The notes under the pieces were generated by a model. The model had not been told where the DNA came from and made no database searches. It saw nothing but the letters and a program-made list of their open reading frames with translations. From the NCBI GenBank assembly GCA_034336665.1, contig CM067565.1, positions 84,260,858-84,324,857 of the forward strand: DNA of 64,000 bases, written 5' to 3'. The stretch comes from Luscinia megarhynchos. Lineage: Eukaryota > Chordata > Aves > Passeriformes > Turdidae. The position numbers and the translations under genes are program-made. Shown one piece after another: positions 1 through 12,100 of this stretch. Position 1 is the first letter of the stretch. Each line of letters begins with the position of its first letter.

Positions 1-1181
1 TTAAAATTACTTTCTGTTTTTAAAATCTGCAAGTACACCGGGCTGTTTTTATCCTTTCTTTAACAAAGTCACTTAAGCAAACTTATCGTATGTTTTCCTC
101 TTCCCAAAATAACATTTCAGATCCTACACAAAGCCTTCAAAATAATCTTAGTGTTTTATAAAATACAATGTTTCAATTTATACATAGAATTTAAGTTATA
201 CCAGACAGCTCTCAGCAGTGGTAGTATCAAGACTTTTTCAGTAATTTTAGGAAAGCATTTGCCAGCCAAGGAATTCTAGTATTGCCATAGCCAAGAAAAT
301 ACTCTTCCTGTTCTTTTCAGTGGGGGGAAAAATGGTTCCTAAAATGCTAGTTTTTGTTCTGGAAAGCAAAGGAATTTACACAGGGAATCACATATAGAAC
401 CATATCATAAGTACTTCCAAGTCACCAGTTGTAAACCAGATGTCCTTGCAGCCTGGTGACACATGCACTGGTTTTGTTATGGGTCAAACCCTGCTCACAC
501 TGTACTCCTAAGTGATGCCATCCAAATCAATAGGAAAACATATATGGTGTGAGGAGAATTTTGCCTTAAAATCTCCAAATTTAGCAGTGTTGGATTTTGT
601 CTGTGCTAGGATGGAAGTCTTTCAAAACCCAGAATGCCTCAGAAACTGATGCTCACAGTTGAGTAGGTGGCTCCCTGAGTCAGCATGAAACCAGTGAAAG
701 AGCTTAGTGTTCAGAAGATTTTGTTGGAGGTGAAGTCTTCAGAAAACACCCAAGATCAGTTGTGCAAGATATTTTATTTTTTCTTCTCTTTTATAACCAG
801 AATGTTATTTTGACACTTAGCCTACTGTCAGTTCAGATAACTGATTTGCCTATCACAGATTTCTAAAACTTCAGTAAGGCAAGGTTGAGCATTTCTTTCT
901 TTCAGTCTTTGTCTTGTGCAGTTAAACAGTGCTTCAATCTATTGTGAAAGACTAAGTTTCACTCAGATGTGATTGAAGAGATTTCTTTATAAGATGTTCT
1001 GTGTGCAAAATCCAGAGTTTGTTTTAAAGGCATTTTAAGATTTTTTAGGGAAATCATGCTAAATGTAGGATTCAGAACTACTACCATGTCAAATCTTCCT
1101 TAACAAGCAATATATGACAAACTGGGCTTTGGGTTTTTTAATCTTTTTGTAGCTCTGGATTTGTTTTCTTTCTTTTTTAAG
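1..1181 (+). other. BABAM2: BABAM2 intron, 3' part only
   Basis: This is the downstream end of an intron whose 5' end lies outside the window. It is AT-rich with no recognisable repeat or RNA gene. It ends in a pyrimidine-rich tract and an AG at 1180-1181. An AP-1/Maf-like TGAGTCAGC lies at 676-684. A short minus-strand ORF that spans the exon boundary is a chance ORF. Confidence 0.85.
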
Positions 1182-1252
1182 GTACAATATGTTATTCAGG
1201 GATACCATAAGAGAAGAGAGTACATTGCAGCTTTCCTGAGTCACTTTGGAAC
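1182..1252 (+). CDS. BABAM2: BABAM2 coding exon (fourth from the end)
   Basis: The exon is 71 bases and reads [10 protein letters not shown] then [13 protein letters not shown], plus two bases (AC) of a split Thr codon. It is bounded by a T-rich acceptor ending AG at 1180-1181 and a GTAAGT donor at 1253, so the following intron is phase 2. The residues match the BABAM2 family just before the C-terminal UEV region. The basic KRRE segment and the aromatic and hydrophobic pattern fit a folded domain. The true exon is only 71 bases and has no start codon of its own, so it is not visible as a long ORF. Confidence 0.95.
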
Positions 1253-2722
1253 GTAAGTTTTCTTCCGATGCATATTTTTCTGTAGCGTGGAGGAAACACA
1301 TTTTCTGCATATGGTTTGTGGTTGTGTGGCTGCTATCCACTGGTTGAGATGAAATCTAGTCATTTTTCTCAGAATTATGTGTACAGATTGTCTCTCTAGA
1401 ACAATGCTGGTATGTACTTCAGCATTATTTCACTTCTGTGCCAGTGGGCAATCTGATTTTTCTAGAAAATAGGTGATTATGGGTAAGGGACAGTAGGGCC
1501 CTTGTGCAGAAGAAAGGTGTTTGTTTCTGAATAAATAACTTAAGTGGCCTTACACTCAAAGACAGTGTCTGGGGTGGGAAAATGGGGAAGCAGGTGTGGT
1601 TCCAAGCCTTGCAAGAAAATCAGAAACCACTGCTCAGTGTAATGACAGGACTGGGAGACCAGCTGTTCCCACCAACAACCAGTATTTTGAGAAGAGGCTC
1701 TTGGGTCCTGTTGCATTACTGCAGATGAAAGGGGCATGGCCAGGCATGATGACACATTAGCATCACAAATCAATTAAGCAGGACTACCATGGCACTGTGA
1801 AGGGCTGGCACTTTGTTTTCCTCCCTAAATTCTGACTTGAGCAAGAGTCCAAGCCCTTAACTTATCATGATGAGGGATTTCTGCTTCCAAGGGGTGATAC
1901 CAATGACATAGATGGTCAGGAGCCCTTCAAATCTCAGGTCTCTCAAATAAGGTTAGGAAAACACATGGCTTCTAGCATGCACCTAAATTTAATACAACAG
2001 TAAATAAATAACAGTAACTTCAGCTGGGCATATGAGTCGACAGTCAGTGCAAGCTTAATCTTTATCAAGACATTTCCTTTTCTTCTGAGAAAACTGTATT
2101 ATAAAAATGGCTGTGTGTGCCTATGACTATATGACATCTGCATTGTGGTTCATGAGTTATGATACTGCTTCAGACTTAGAGAATACCAGCTTCTGATGTT
2201 GAAACTTTTAATCCATCTATCAAACAAGTATTCTATATGGATTTTTTTGTTATGATCTCATGTTTTGTATTTTTTATACATATTCCTCACAATTTTCAAA
2301 TTTAAACTCTTCTAAGCCTGCTTATTTTCAGTTTTACCCTACTCACTACAGAAATGAAAAATAATCTTAATTTGAGTAAGGTACAGAGAATTTGTGTGTC
2401 TACAGTTTTTATCAATTTAGAACTGAGGATGTGGTAGCAGGTGTGCTTTCATTCAAAAGTGTATTTTAAACTGAAAATGGCCTTTCTTTAGGTAAAAACC
2501 TCCAATACCACAGCATAATTAAGACAATTACTAAGATTAAAAGTTTAATCTAATTTGCAATTAGCTAGAAAATTGTTAACTGTTAATAAAAAAAGCAAAT
2601 CCTGGAAGTTTCTGAACAAACAAAAATAACAATCCCTGTATTACAAAATTTACATAGTCATCATCCAGTATTTGAGGGTTAAAATAGTATTCTTTTTTTT
2701 TGTTGGTTTTTTTTGTTGATAG
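1253..2722 (+). other. BABAM2: BABAM2 intron of 1,470 bases
   Basis: This phase 2 intron begins GTAAGT and ends in a T-rich tract with TTGATAG at 2721-2722. It is AT-rich. No interspersed repeat was recognised. Small ORFs on the minus strand, such as 1540-1773, show no family similarity and no splice logic. Confidence 0.85.
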
Positions 2723-2805
2723 TGGTGTGGTGGAATATGATGCAGAAGGATTCACAAAGCTTACTCTGTTGCTGATGTGGAAAGACTTTTGCTTCCTTGT
2801 TCACA
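2723..2805 (+). CDS. BABAM2: BABAM2 coding exon (third from the end)
   Basis: The exon is 83 bases. Its first base completes the split Thr codon from the previous exon. It then reads [20 protein letters not shown] and DFCFLVH, and leaves one base (A) of a split Ile codon. The acceptor AG is at 2721-2722 and the donor GTGAGT at 2806. Phase in is 2 and phase out is 1. The hydrophobic run LTLLLMW and the CFLVH segment are beta-strand-like, which agrees with a UEV fold. The match to the BABAM2 family is clear along the whole exon. Confidence 0.95.
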
Positions 2806-4779
2806 GTGAGTAACACTTTGCCTCAGGCATAAATGTCTGTCCTCTGAAGATACAAGTTCAAAAGGGAAAATGTACAATTACAGGAAACAATTTAAAAGTT
2901 TTAGCTATTTTTATCCAGTGCTTATTCTATTTTTGATGTGACTTAGAAAACACAGAATTTCAGTTGTATCTAGAGAAGGGGAGAGAATGCACACCAATAG
3001 TGAAATGTTGACTTTACAGAATGGCAAAAGGGTCTTGGCAAAGTTTTCTGATAATTTGACTCAAGATTAAATTCACTGGTGTAACTTGGCTTTTCAAAAG
3101 TGTTAGTGATGAGGACTGTTACTATACTCGACCCAGAAATACCTAAAATCATCTGTTGCTGTCAGGGATTAAGGCATTGATAACAACTGTAAGGACACTT
3201 TATGCAGAGAAAATATATCACATAAGAAATAACAGCATATTGTCATTAGAATCCAAAACTTATTCCTAAACTGAAACTGTGTAGGCAAAACTGTCCTAAA
3301 CATAGCTAGGTTTGCTGACATTTAAAATTTTTAAGTAAAGGTTGTATTGCTATCAAAAAGACATTCTTAATTTAAATATATAGTATTACTCCACGTGGAA
3401 ATTAGTAAGTGTGGCTTTGATACTGCCTTTTACGTATAACTTAAAGTTTCAATTTCTGTTTTTCTTCATGGTAAGATGAAATTCACAGTTATCAAAGATA
3501 TTTTGATTTGAGGAAATTCAGAAATTCTTTAGATTTGATTGTTGCACTTCTTATTAATGTTTAAAATTAATCCATTGCAATAGGGGCAGCTGCAGCATTG
3601 GTGTTTGATAGCATTCTACTACTGGAGTCTTTCATATTGCCTAATTTTTTACTGTGGGCTAGCTTTTCATGTGGAAAACTCATGCTGTCTTAAGGACATT
3701 ATAGAAAATTGTCCCGGAATTCTTAATGCAGAATGTTGAGATTGCCATTGTTCAGAGAAGCCCTTCACCCTGTGTTGTATTGGAGATCATAAAACATGGT
3801 CTCAGTAATCCCTTTCCTCCTATGTCCTAACATATGTCCTTCTATGTTACCTTAACACACATTAATGATCTTAGGAGGTCTAGAAAACTCAAATCTGAAA
3901 TTAAAACACTTCCGTCATGTTATTATAATTTATGCTGGGGGAAGAAATAGAATTGAAATTGTATCTTTGGGAAAATTATCCTCATGAAGTCTTTACTTAT
4001 ATTTCAACTACAATGGAGAACTGGTCACTGGACAATTGTCTTCTATGAGACAACACTTCTTTATGTACGGCCTTTCTGAGGATTTCCTGCCTTTCTTACT
4101 CCTCAACATATTTGGGTTAATTTAATCAATGTTAAAATTCCTGTGGATTCGATTTGTGCTGTGAGATAATATACCTTAATACATGTTGAATCACTTAGAT
4201 TTCAGGGGAATCAAAATTCAAATTTCTGCTAAATAACAGAGCAGCTTTAACTGTGTAATATTCATGGTATTCAATTAAACTGGCACGAAAGCTACAATTA
4301 TAACTGAATAGTTTATCACTATGTATTAACCCTGTGGCCTTAGAAATCATACAGTGGCTTAGCTGTGCAAGCCATTGCATCACTCACTTGTTGAACAATT
4401 CAGTGCAAAAGCATTTCTGGTCCATGCACTGAAGGATATTGCAATGAAAGGACCGAAACCTGCACTTCATTTCCTGAGTGAAGTAATGTAGGCTTTCATC
4501 TCCTAACCACTGACATAACTATGTATATTAAGGATGAATATTTAGCAAGCGTCTAATAAAATGTCTGGGAGAGATAGCAATAAGTTGAAAACTGTTCTAC
4601 TTTATATATTTACTATAGTATGTAGATAAAGTATTCAGAGGAGAGTAAATAGGTCAGTATACAGCAAGCACTGTGGCAAATCAAATGAAAGGAACTGTAG
4701 TAAATTTTATTGGCCTCTAAATTTTGGTTAAAATTTTAGGTTTGAGATAAACCCTAACATGAGTTGTATTTCCTTTTAG

Positions 4780-4884
4780 AAGATGGATTCAGAGGTTTCC
4801 AAAATAACTTTGGCGTTGTTTTGCAACTATTTGCATTGAGAGTTACAGACTTGTTTGGACACTAGGAACCAAAAAACATTAGAA
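4780..4884 (+). other. BABAM2: Candidate cassette (poison) exon in a BABAM2 intron
   Basis: A good acceptor (GTATTTCCTTTTAG, AG at 4778-4779) and a strong GTAAGT donor at 4885-4890 flank 105 bases, a multiple of three. Joined to the upstream exon the frame continues as Lys from A plus AA. It then reads DGFRGFQNNF and ends in VTDLFGH before an in-frame TAG at 4863-4865. Inclusion would give 28 new residues and a premature stop before the last two exons. A premature stop upstream of later junctions would normally trigger nonsense-mediated decay. BABAM2 is known to be alternatively spliced, but I cannot confirm that this exon is used. It could be a chance pairing of splice-like sites. Confidence 0.35.
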
Positions 4885-5458
4885 GTAAGTTGAAATTATT
4901 CAGAATAGTTTTATTGAGTACAATGGGTTAAAGAGGAGAGAAACAGAAAAATAGTTCTGAATTGCTGAAGCCAAATAACCTTAGAACAACTTCACATGCT
5001 GAAAATAAGACTGGTGCTGTAGTTAGAGAATGAAGAGCAGTGTGTACCCACTCTACCTTAAAACACCAAGGAGCTCCCTAGTCACCAACTTAATCATTAG
5101 ACTAATGAAGCTGCTGAAGTTATTGTATTAGATCAAAGGAACTGTTTCTTTAGTGGTTTGGTTTTAAGAATTAATCAAGTACTTTCAAAAATAAGACAGA
5201 AGAAATAAACATTTAGAGACGTTCATGCATCTACATGGGAAAGGAAATCATTAATCAGGCTTAGCGCTTTTGATACTGATACTGTTTATGAGTAAGTCCC
5301 AGTATGAGGCTTTGTAAGTAAACTTCAATAGACTACTCACTTTTCAATAGACTTTCTCTTCTTGTTTATAAATCAGCTATGATTAGTTGTTGGAGACAGA
5401 TATTTCCCTGTATTCATGTTCCTGTATACAGTTTATGTATTTATACCGTATATAAATT

Positions 5459-5515
5459 ATAGTATCATTTAGGTTGGAAAAGACCTTTAGGATAGAGTCC
5501 GGCCATTGGTGCAAT
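5459..5515 (-). mobile_element. CR1 LINE 3'-tail fragment
   Basis: The stretch AGTATCATTTAGGTTGGAAA followed by AGACCTTTAGGATAGAGTCC is the reverse complement of the avian CR1 3' end (GACTC, GGTCTTTTCCAACC, then a TGATTCT-type tail). Only about 55 bases remain. It is a very short, 5'-truncated, degraded copy in reverse orientation. Confidence 0.7.
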
Positions 5516-7889
5516 AACCAATCAATATTTAGATAAAAGACACAAGTTACATTATCTTAATTGATTAAGAATTAAGTAGCATTATTGTTATAAACACAAG
5601 AGTAGAACTCTGAAGCATCCTAAATTTGGGCTTTTCAAAGATTATTTTTGTCTTGCAAGATTTTTAGGTTATCAGCACTACGGAGCTGGACAGAAGCTGG
5701 ACCAGTTTGCAGTAGCAAATGAAACACTGCTTGTGTTAGTGACTGTTTAAAGTGTCTTGAAAAGGACAAACATTAAAAGGGTTTGTTTCACTGAAGAGTA
5801 TTTTAGGGGGTTGAGAATACTGAAGGCTGCCAGCATTTGTATTTCCAGTTTGTGTGGGATCTCAGTCAAGGTGAAGTTGGTTGGGAACACTTACTGGAAG
5901 TGACCTTGGCTGATTGTAAGGAATTTCAGTTTCTGTGTGGATAATACCACTGACCCAGGAGTTCCAAAGTGCTGGTCATGTAAAAGTTCAAGTTTAATTG
6001 ATGATTATTCTTGCCATGGAAATTCCAACTTAGATAGCTTTTTGTCCACCCTTTAACTTGTCTGTGCAGTTTAGGTGGTTGTCTCTGTTAGAGGATAGAT
6101 CAGAAACAGGCAGTGTCCCAGCAAGAAGGAAGTTTTGAAACAGAAGAGACAAGCAAGCAAGGAACCTAAAGCATTAATTGGCTAAGAGGAAACTGTATAT
6201 ATGAGTGTCAGACTTTGGCTGGACACTTGCTTGTGGATTCAAGGTTTTTTGGTGGATGTTACCAAGACCAGCTTCTGATGCATTCTTGTTTGGGTATTGC
6301 TGTCTGCACACATTTGTCAATCCTTTCAAGAAAAATTATGGAAAAAACGCCTTGTCTGCCTGAGCCATGTCCTAAAAAAAAAAAAAATAGGCCAACTATT
6401 GAGTGGAATATTTACATTAGATTGTTTCTGTGAGCTTTTATCTAATTGGGTGTTTTAACTTTCTTATATAGTGCTGTTATTTTATTCTTCTCATTGTTCC
6501 TTAAATGAAAATGGGAATTTATGACTCTGAAAACTAAAGAAGGTAAAAAGATAACATGACCATGTGAATAACAAGGTGGTATTGGGTCTGTCAGAAAAGC
6601 AGGATAGTGCAGTAGAAATGCAAGCATAACAAAATAAATGTTTCAGGAGTCTAGAATTAAAAGTTCAGTGCTGATCAAAACTATCTGTAAATATTGTATA
6701 AAGCTGTCATTTCATTCTTAAAATGAGGAACTGTAGATTAACAAAGCCCCAGTGATGTAAAAGTGGCTAGATGAAAGTCAAATTTGGATCTTATACTTGG
6801 GAATAAGCATAGAAGTGTCTTTCTTTTGGTGATCTTCTCCTCTGACTCAGTACTTTTAGTTGTTTCTATGTATTTCTTTGAATCTGATCTTTAGAGATAC
6901 TGAAGCATGTTCTGCCTACAGTAAAATATACCCTGAACTGAAAGGGTTTCTTCAAAACTTTGTACATTGCTTCAATCACTCAAAGCAAAGCATTCTCTAG
7001 GACATCTCCTAGATGTGTAGTGAAGTGTCTCTTGCTTACTGAAGTCAGTGAAAATTGCAGATACACTGCTGTGCTGAGGATCAGGCAGTGTGATGAAAAA
7101 GCAGCCTGAGTCACAGGCACATAGTTCTGCACCAAACTAGGCATGGGCTTAGACAGGGGCTAATCACAGGACTGAACTGTAGCATTTGGAAGATTAATGA
7201 GCCTTTTGCTGTTCATTTTTCTCCATGGCGTATTTTTCTCCTTTATTTCTAAGGGATACTGCCAAGTAGATTTAGTTTGAAAATTTTTATTGAAAGCTGG
7301 TAATTTTATTTTTGACATTAAGAGCACTTGAAATATTTTGTTCCTCTGATTTCACCTTGGCTCTTTACTTGCATGTGAGCCAAATGAGATTTTTTTCTTT
7401 TTTTATATATAGCTATTCATAATGAATGCAAGTGAATCTGGAAAGTGGTTTTCTTTTCCTTGTTTCTATTTCACTAGGTTCATTTTGTCTTCATGTAACT
7501 CAGTATAAGCTAGTTGTAGGTTCTTATTTGTAATTGCAGAAAAAGGGAGAATGGACAGCAGACAGCTCATAAAACCTGGTATGGACAGCAACAAACAATA
7601 AGCAACAGTTGTGATATTAATTAGGCTTTATAAGAATCTTATAGATGGCCTGATGTGGGTGGACTGGCAAGGTATTTTAAAATGTCATTTTGCTGTGGAT
7701 ATTACTTTTTTGATTTGTGAGAAACACATGTATTTGCCACACTTTTAAAACTCTAGTATATTGCTGCAGACACTAATTGATGTTCTTCCAGCAACTACAA
7801 GCACTTCAGCAAATGGTCTGAAAGGTTTTGTAATAACTTCTTACAAAATAGCACTTTTCAGAAAACTGAACTGTTGATTTTTCTTATTT

Positions 7890-7942
7890 TATATATTTAT
7901 ACATATACATATACATACATATATATATATATATATATATGT
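7890..7942. repeat. TA-rich microsatellite (TACATA/TA)n
   Basis: A compound simple repeat starts with ATATATTTATACATATACATATACATA and continues as about 13 TA units up to 7940. Such tracts are length-polymorphic and prone to unwinding. No function is indicated. Confidence 0.9.
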
Positions 7943-8639
7943 AGTGAGAGAGAATGACTACTATATGCCCAAGTATATGACAGATAAATGAAATTCTCAG
8001 AAAAGTACCGGACATGGAAAAAGGATATAATCCTGTTTTATCCACTCAGTTTTTGAAAATAAATAATTAGGTCACAAAAACTAATTAACAGGGGTGGAAC
8101 TTGAGTACAGGTTGTGCCACTTATTCTTCTTACTCCATGTCTGGTTTGTGCCTGTCTGCTTTGGTAACTCACAGATAGTTTTTCTCTAAGATGAGAACTG
8201 CTTTAGAGGTATGACATGCAGCAAGTTCAAAATTGCTCATAATAGCAAATAAAAAGCTAATATCTTGTTTTCTGTCCAGAAAGGAGATAATGTGCAGGGA
8301 TTTCATGAATGAGCCTTGGTTCAATACTAGGCAATGCTTTCAGAAAAGAAACAGGATGATACACAACAGAATTATTAGAGAGATGAAATTTCTAGAAATA
8401 AGAGCTGCATCAAGATAAGAAACATTTTCTGAATCATTCTTCCCTCTTTCCTCCTTCTATGCAATGACAATTACTTTGTCACCAAAATAATTTTTTTCTA
8501 AGGATCCATATGTGACAGCAATAACATACAGAGGCAAATGCTGAATATCTTTTATGAAATAGATAAATGTAATTCATTTTGGAATAATAAAGAATACAAC
8601 TTGTTTTAGAGATGGAACTGGTTACAGAGATGCATAAAT

Positions 8640-9120
8640 GTCAAAATGGGGGAAGGAGGTAGTGCTTAAGATACTTTTCTATCTCCTTTATCAGCAGCCC
8701 CCCTGCCCCACTCAGCAGCAGTCCTATCTTTTCTTTAATCATCCTTTTGCTGTTCCTGTAGCAGCTCATCTTGTTGTCCTTAGCTCACCTTGCCAGATTC
8801 AATTCTAGGTCAGCTTTGACATTCCCTGTCCTGTCTCTGCATGCTCAGGGAGTGTCCACATCTCCTGTGATTCCTTTTTATGTTTGAGTTTTATCAGGAG
8901 TTCCTTGCTCATCCATGTAGACCTCCTGCTGCTAGTGTTTGCCTTTGTGCTCACTAGGATAGACTGTTCTTGAGCTTGGAGGAGGTCATCATGGACCCCT
9001 CTTTTTACCAGGACCATTATCCCATAGGAGTCTTCCATGGGAGGAGCAAGATCCCTGAACAACCTGAAGTCTGCTCCCTGAAGCTTAGGGGTGTGATCCT
9101 GATGTTTGTCTTACATCATC
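8640..9120 (-). mobile_element. CR1 LINE internal fragment (part of ORF2)
   Basis: The minus strand encodes a degraded piece of the CR1 ORF2 protein, from the linker between endonuclease and reverse transcriptase. Recognisable blocks are ADFRLFRDL, DDLLQAQEQSI, RRSTWMSKELL, KLKHKKES and, after frameshifts, IGLLLSGAGGLL. These correspond to the CR1 family pattern of a Leu-rich block, then LLQAQE, then a W-x-N/S-K/R-ELL-x-x-L block, then KKE. Stops and frame changes make it inactive. Neither a 5' end nor a 3' tail is attached, and the short CR1 tail near 5.46 kb is too far away to be clearly the same insertion. Confidence 0.75.
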
Positions 9121-12100
9121 CTCAAATGGCAGTTCACAAAAAAGCACCAAAAGTAGCTGGTGTAGAAAGTATAAAAGAATATGTTACACAAAGTAGTTCT
9201 TTAGGTCATTAAAAAGCAATAGAAGGATAAGCTTCTAGAGCTGTGTAAGGTGGCTTGAAGAGTAAAAGTGGTAATTGTGATGTTCAGGGGTGAAAAGAGG
9301 CCTTGGGCCTGTACCATGGTTAAAAATCCCTGGAGTGGCTTAGTTGGGCTGGATGGAATTAACACTGGGTTGGCTTCTGAAAGCTGCAAGCCTGCAAGAA
9401 TCAAAGATTGAAAGAACAGGATAGCAGGTGTGGCAGCAGTGGGTCCTCTTGACCTGCAGGTCACACTGACCACAGGTGAGAATGAAGTCAAGCAGTTTCC
9501 TTTCAAATCATAGGCAGCATTTAAAACAGAAAAAAACAACTTATTTGCAAGCCTCATAATATTAATAAAATGTTGCTGAGAGAAGACAATGGTTTTGCAC
9601 ATCTGCTTTTCAGGTGAAAACATAGTTTGTAAAGTCTTCCTGACCAGTTGGAAGTAGCTAAAACTCAGCAATTAGCAGTGTATCTCTGCTCAGAAAGCAG
9701 AGGAGTATTTTTTGCAGTCATCACCAGCCTGTGCCAAGAAAGGGCATGGCTTGCTTTTTACACCCATAACAACTGCAACTGTATTTAAGTTTCAAGCTTC
9801 AAACAATTCAGATGGAGAAGAGACAGCTTTTAGTCACATCAATCTCGTCAGCACTTAGAGAAGTTACTATAGAAACTGTAACAGCAGAAACAATGAAAGG
9901 AAATAAAAACGGAAGGAGAGAACGAAGATCTTTGAGAATTTGAAGTAAAAATAAAACAAAATATAAGTAAGTATCTGAAGCTGGTAATAAGGAGGCTTTT
10001 TCTTAATTAAGCTAAATATGATTACAGAAATTAGAGAAGGAAAGCAATTCCACCACTTCTTTGGGGTCAATATAGGATTGTGAGATATTTCACAGGATAT
10101 TTTGAGGAGGTAGTCTAGTCTTGCTGTAGAAGTCCAATAAAAGTATGACATAGGTGAGGCAAGCAGTGACATTAAAAAACAAGATGATACTATAAAGCTG
10201 TTTTCAGATTAAGTTATAGCTCTTTAGCATGGTCTTCAACCATGCAGCTGGAAACTGCTTGAAAAATATCTTGATTTGATCTGTTACTTAGTTCCTCTGT
10301 AAAACTAAACCAATAGCTAGATATTCTGTCTGCAGCACATGACTGTAACTTCAGTCATTCAAAATATTTCTGTCACATTTTTTAAAAATGCTGGTTTGTA
10401 TGAAGGATGGAGTACTTAAAAATTGTTGCAGATTATATAATAAAGGCATGGGATATTTTTACAACCATATAATATGCCTATGTTGAAAGAAAAATGAAAA
10501 CAATTGTAATCATAAATCTAGTTGCCACTGGTGCCTAGATTGTATTATAGTTGCTACTATCAGTGGAAGGAGAACCACAAGGTAGTCACAGAAATGTCAT
10601 GGAGTCCCTCTCAAATACAAATGGGTTATATTGTATTTAAAGAAACACAGACAAAACCAACTAACAAAGCAAGCTAATGAAACAAATCTACTCTGTAATG
10701 TATCAGAATAGTTTAATCCATTACAGTTCATTGTTTCCATTTTGCCTACAGTGGTTTGTCTTTTTATTGTTTAGCATAGTATATTCTGTTAATAGAATGT
10801 TGGTTGGGGGGTTTTTTGAGTATTTACTAGTATTTATATAGTATTTATATGAAAATATTTTGTACAAAAGTCATCTTACTCATTTTCTATACAAGTGTTG
10901 ACTTTGCCAATGGGGTGGATATTTCCCGTAGCAAGGGCAGACCTCATTATTTCAAAACCAGCTGTGATTACCAACATACCCAGAATGCCATAAGTATCTC
11001 AGCTAAAATTCCATAAACAGCTTTTCCTTTCAGATTTGAAATTTTGAAATGTTGATTTCAAAATAGCATCTTCCTGCGAAGAACCTGTTTTTCTCCAAAA
11101 GGGATGTCAGCCCTAATAATATTTAATAAATTCAGATTTCTGTGACTGTGCTCTGTTAATCTAAAGCCCTGCACTAATGCCATTGATATGTTATTTGTCA
11201 TCCTTGCTTTCTCATTCCTGCCAGAATAAATTATCACACACCAAAGTAGGATAGTTGTGGCGTTCAGTAATTCTTCATGTGTTTTAAGCCAAGTTCCCCC
11301 TTTCATTTTTTGCCAGTAGAATGTAGGCCAAAGGCCTTCAGCACACACGAGTCCGGGAAAGATTCACTAGGCAAAGTAGCCTGAAAACCTGCCCTGAGGA
11401 GCTTTGTGCCAGACACTACACCCCCCAAAATGCTTGTGGCTAAATCTGTTTAGGGTTCTCCATAGGAACCATGATCAATATGATTCCTGAAACACCTTCT
11501 GCACTGGAATTTTTATGTAAAAAAACTGAAGAAAACTCTTTTTCCTTGAAGTTAGGTAAAGATTTTTTACCCATTATACAGGCTCTCTGAATCAGCTTTC
11601 TCATGGGAGAAGTCATGTCAAAAAATCTAGTAGAAATTTTCTTCTAAAATAGGGCTTGAGAGATGTGTAAGTGATAACTATATATATGGTACATGTATTG
11701 CCATGGAGTTGCACTATAAATTCACATGGGTCTCATCCAGATCATCCCAGGAAAACTGCAGAGCCTCAAGGAACTTTTCAGTTTGAGGCTGTGCATTCAA
11801 ATCCACTGTTTTTCCCGGCAGTGTGAGCTCAGTTGCAAGTAAGGCAGAGAGAATGTGAAATTCAGTGAACCAAAAAAAGAACAGGCAGAAAGATGATGAA
11901 TATGTACTAACAAGAGACAGAAATGCAGTTTTGGAGCCTGGAATATGTGTTTCCTGTTTCCATTACTTACTTCATCAGAAGTACTTGAGTGCAGAGGCAG
12001 TCTCTCGCCAAAGCTGGATGATAAGTGAGGAGTGAGTCAGGGAATTTTGGGAAGAGAACAGCTAGTATCAGGCTAAGATTCTTCAGTGCTCTCTGGAGAT

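Noticed and set aside
1237..1243. AP-1 consensus TGAGTCA inside a BABAM2 exon
   Set aside because: The heptamer is explained by the conserved codons for Leu-Ser-His, so it is not counted as regulatory evidence.
9201..9671. 156-codon minus-strand ORF next to the CR1 ORF2 fragment
   Set aside because: I looked for CR1 or retroviral similarity and found no convincing block. The peptide has no recognisable motif.
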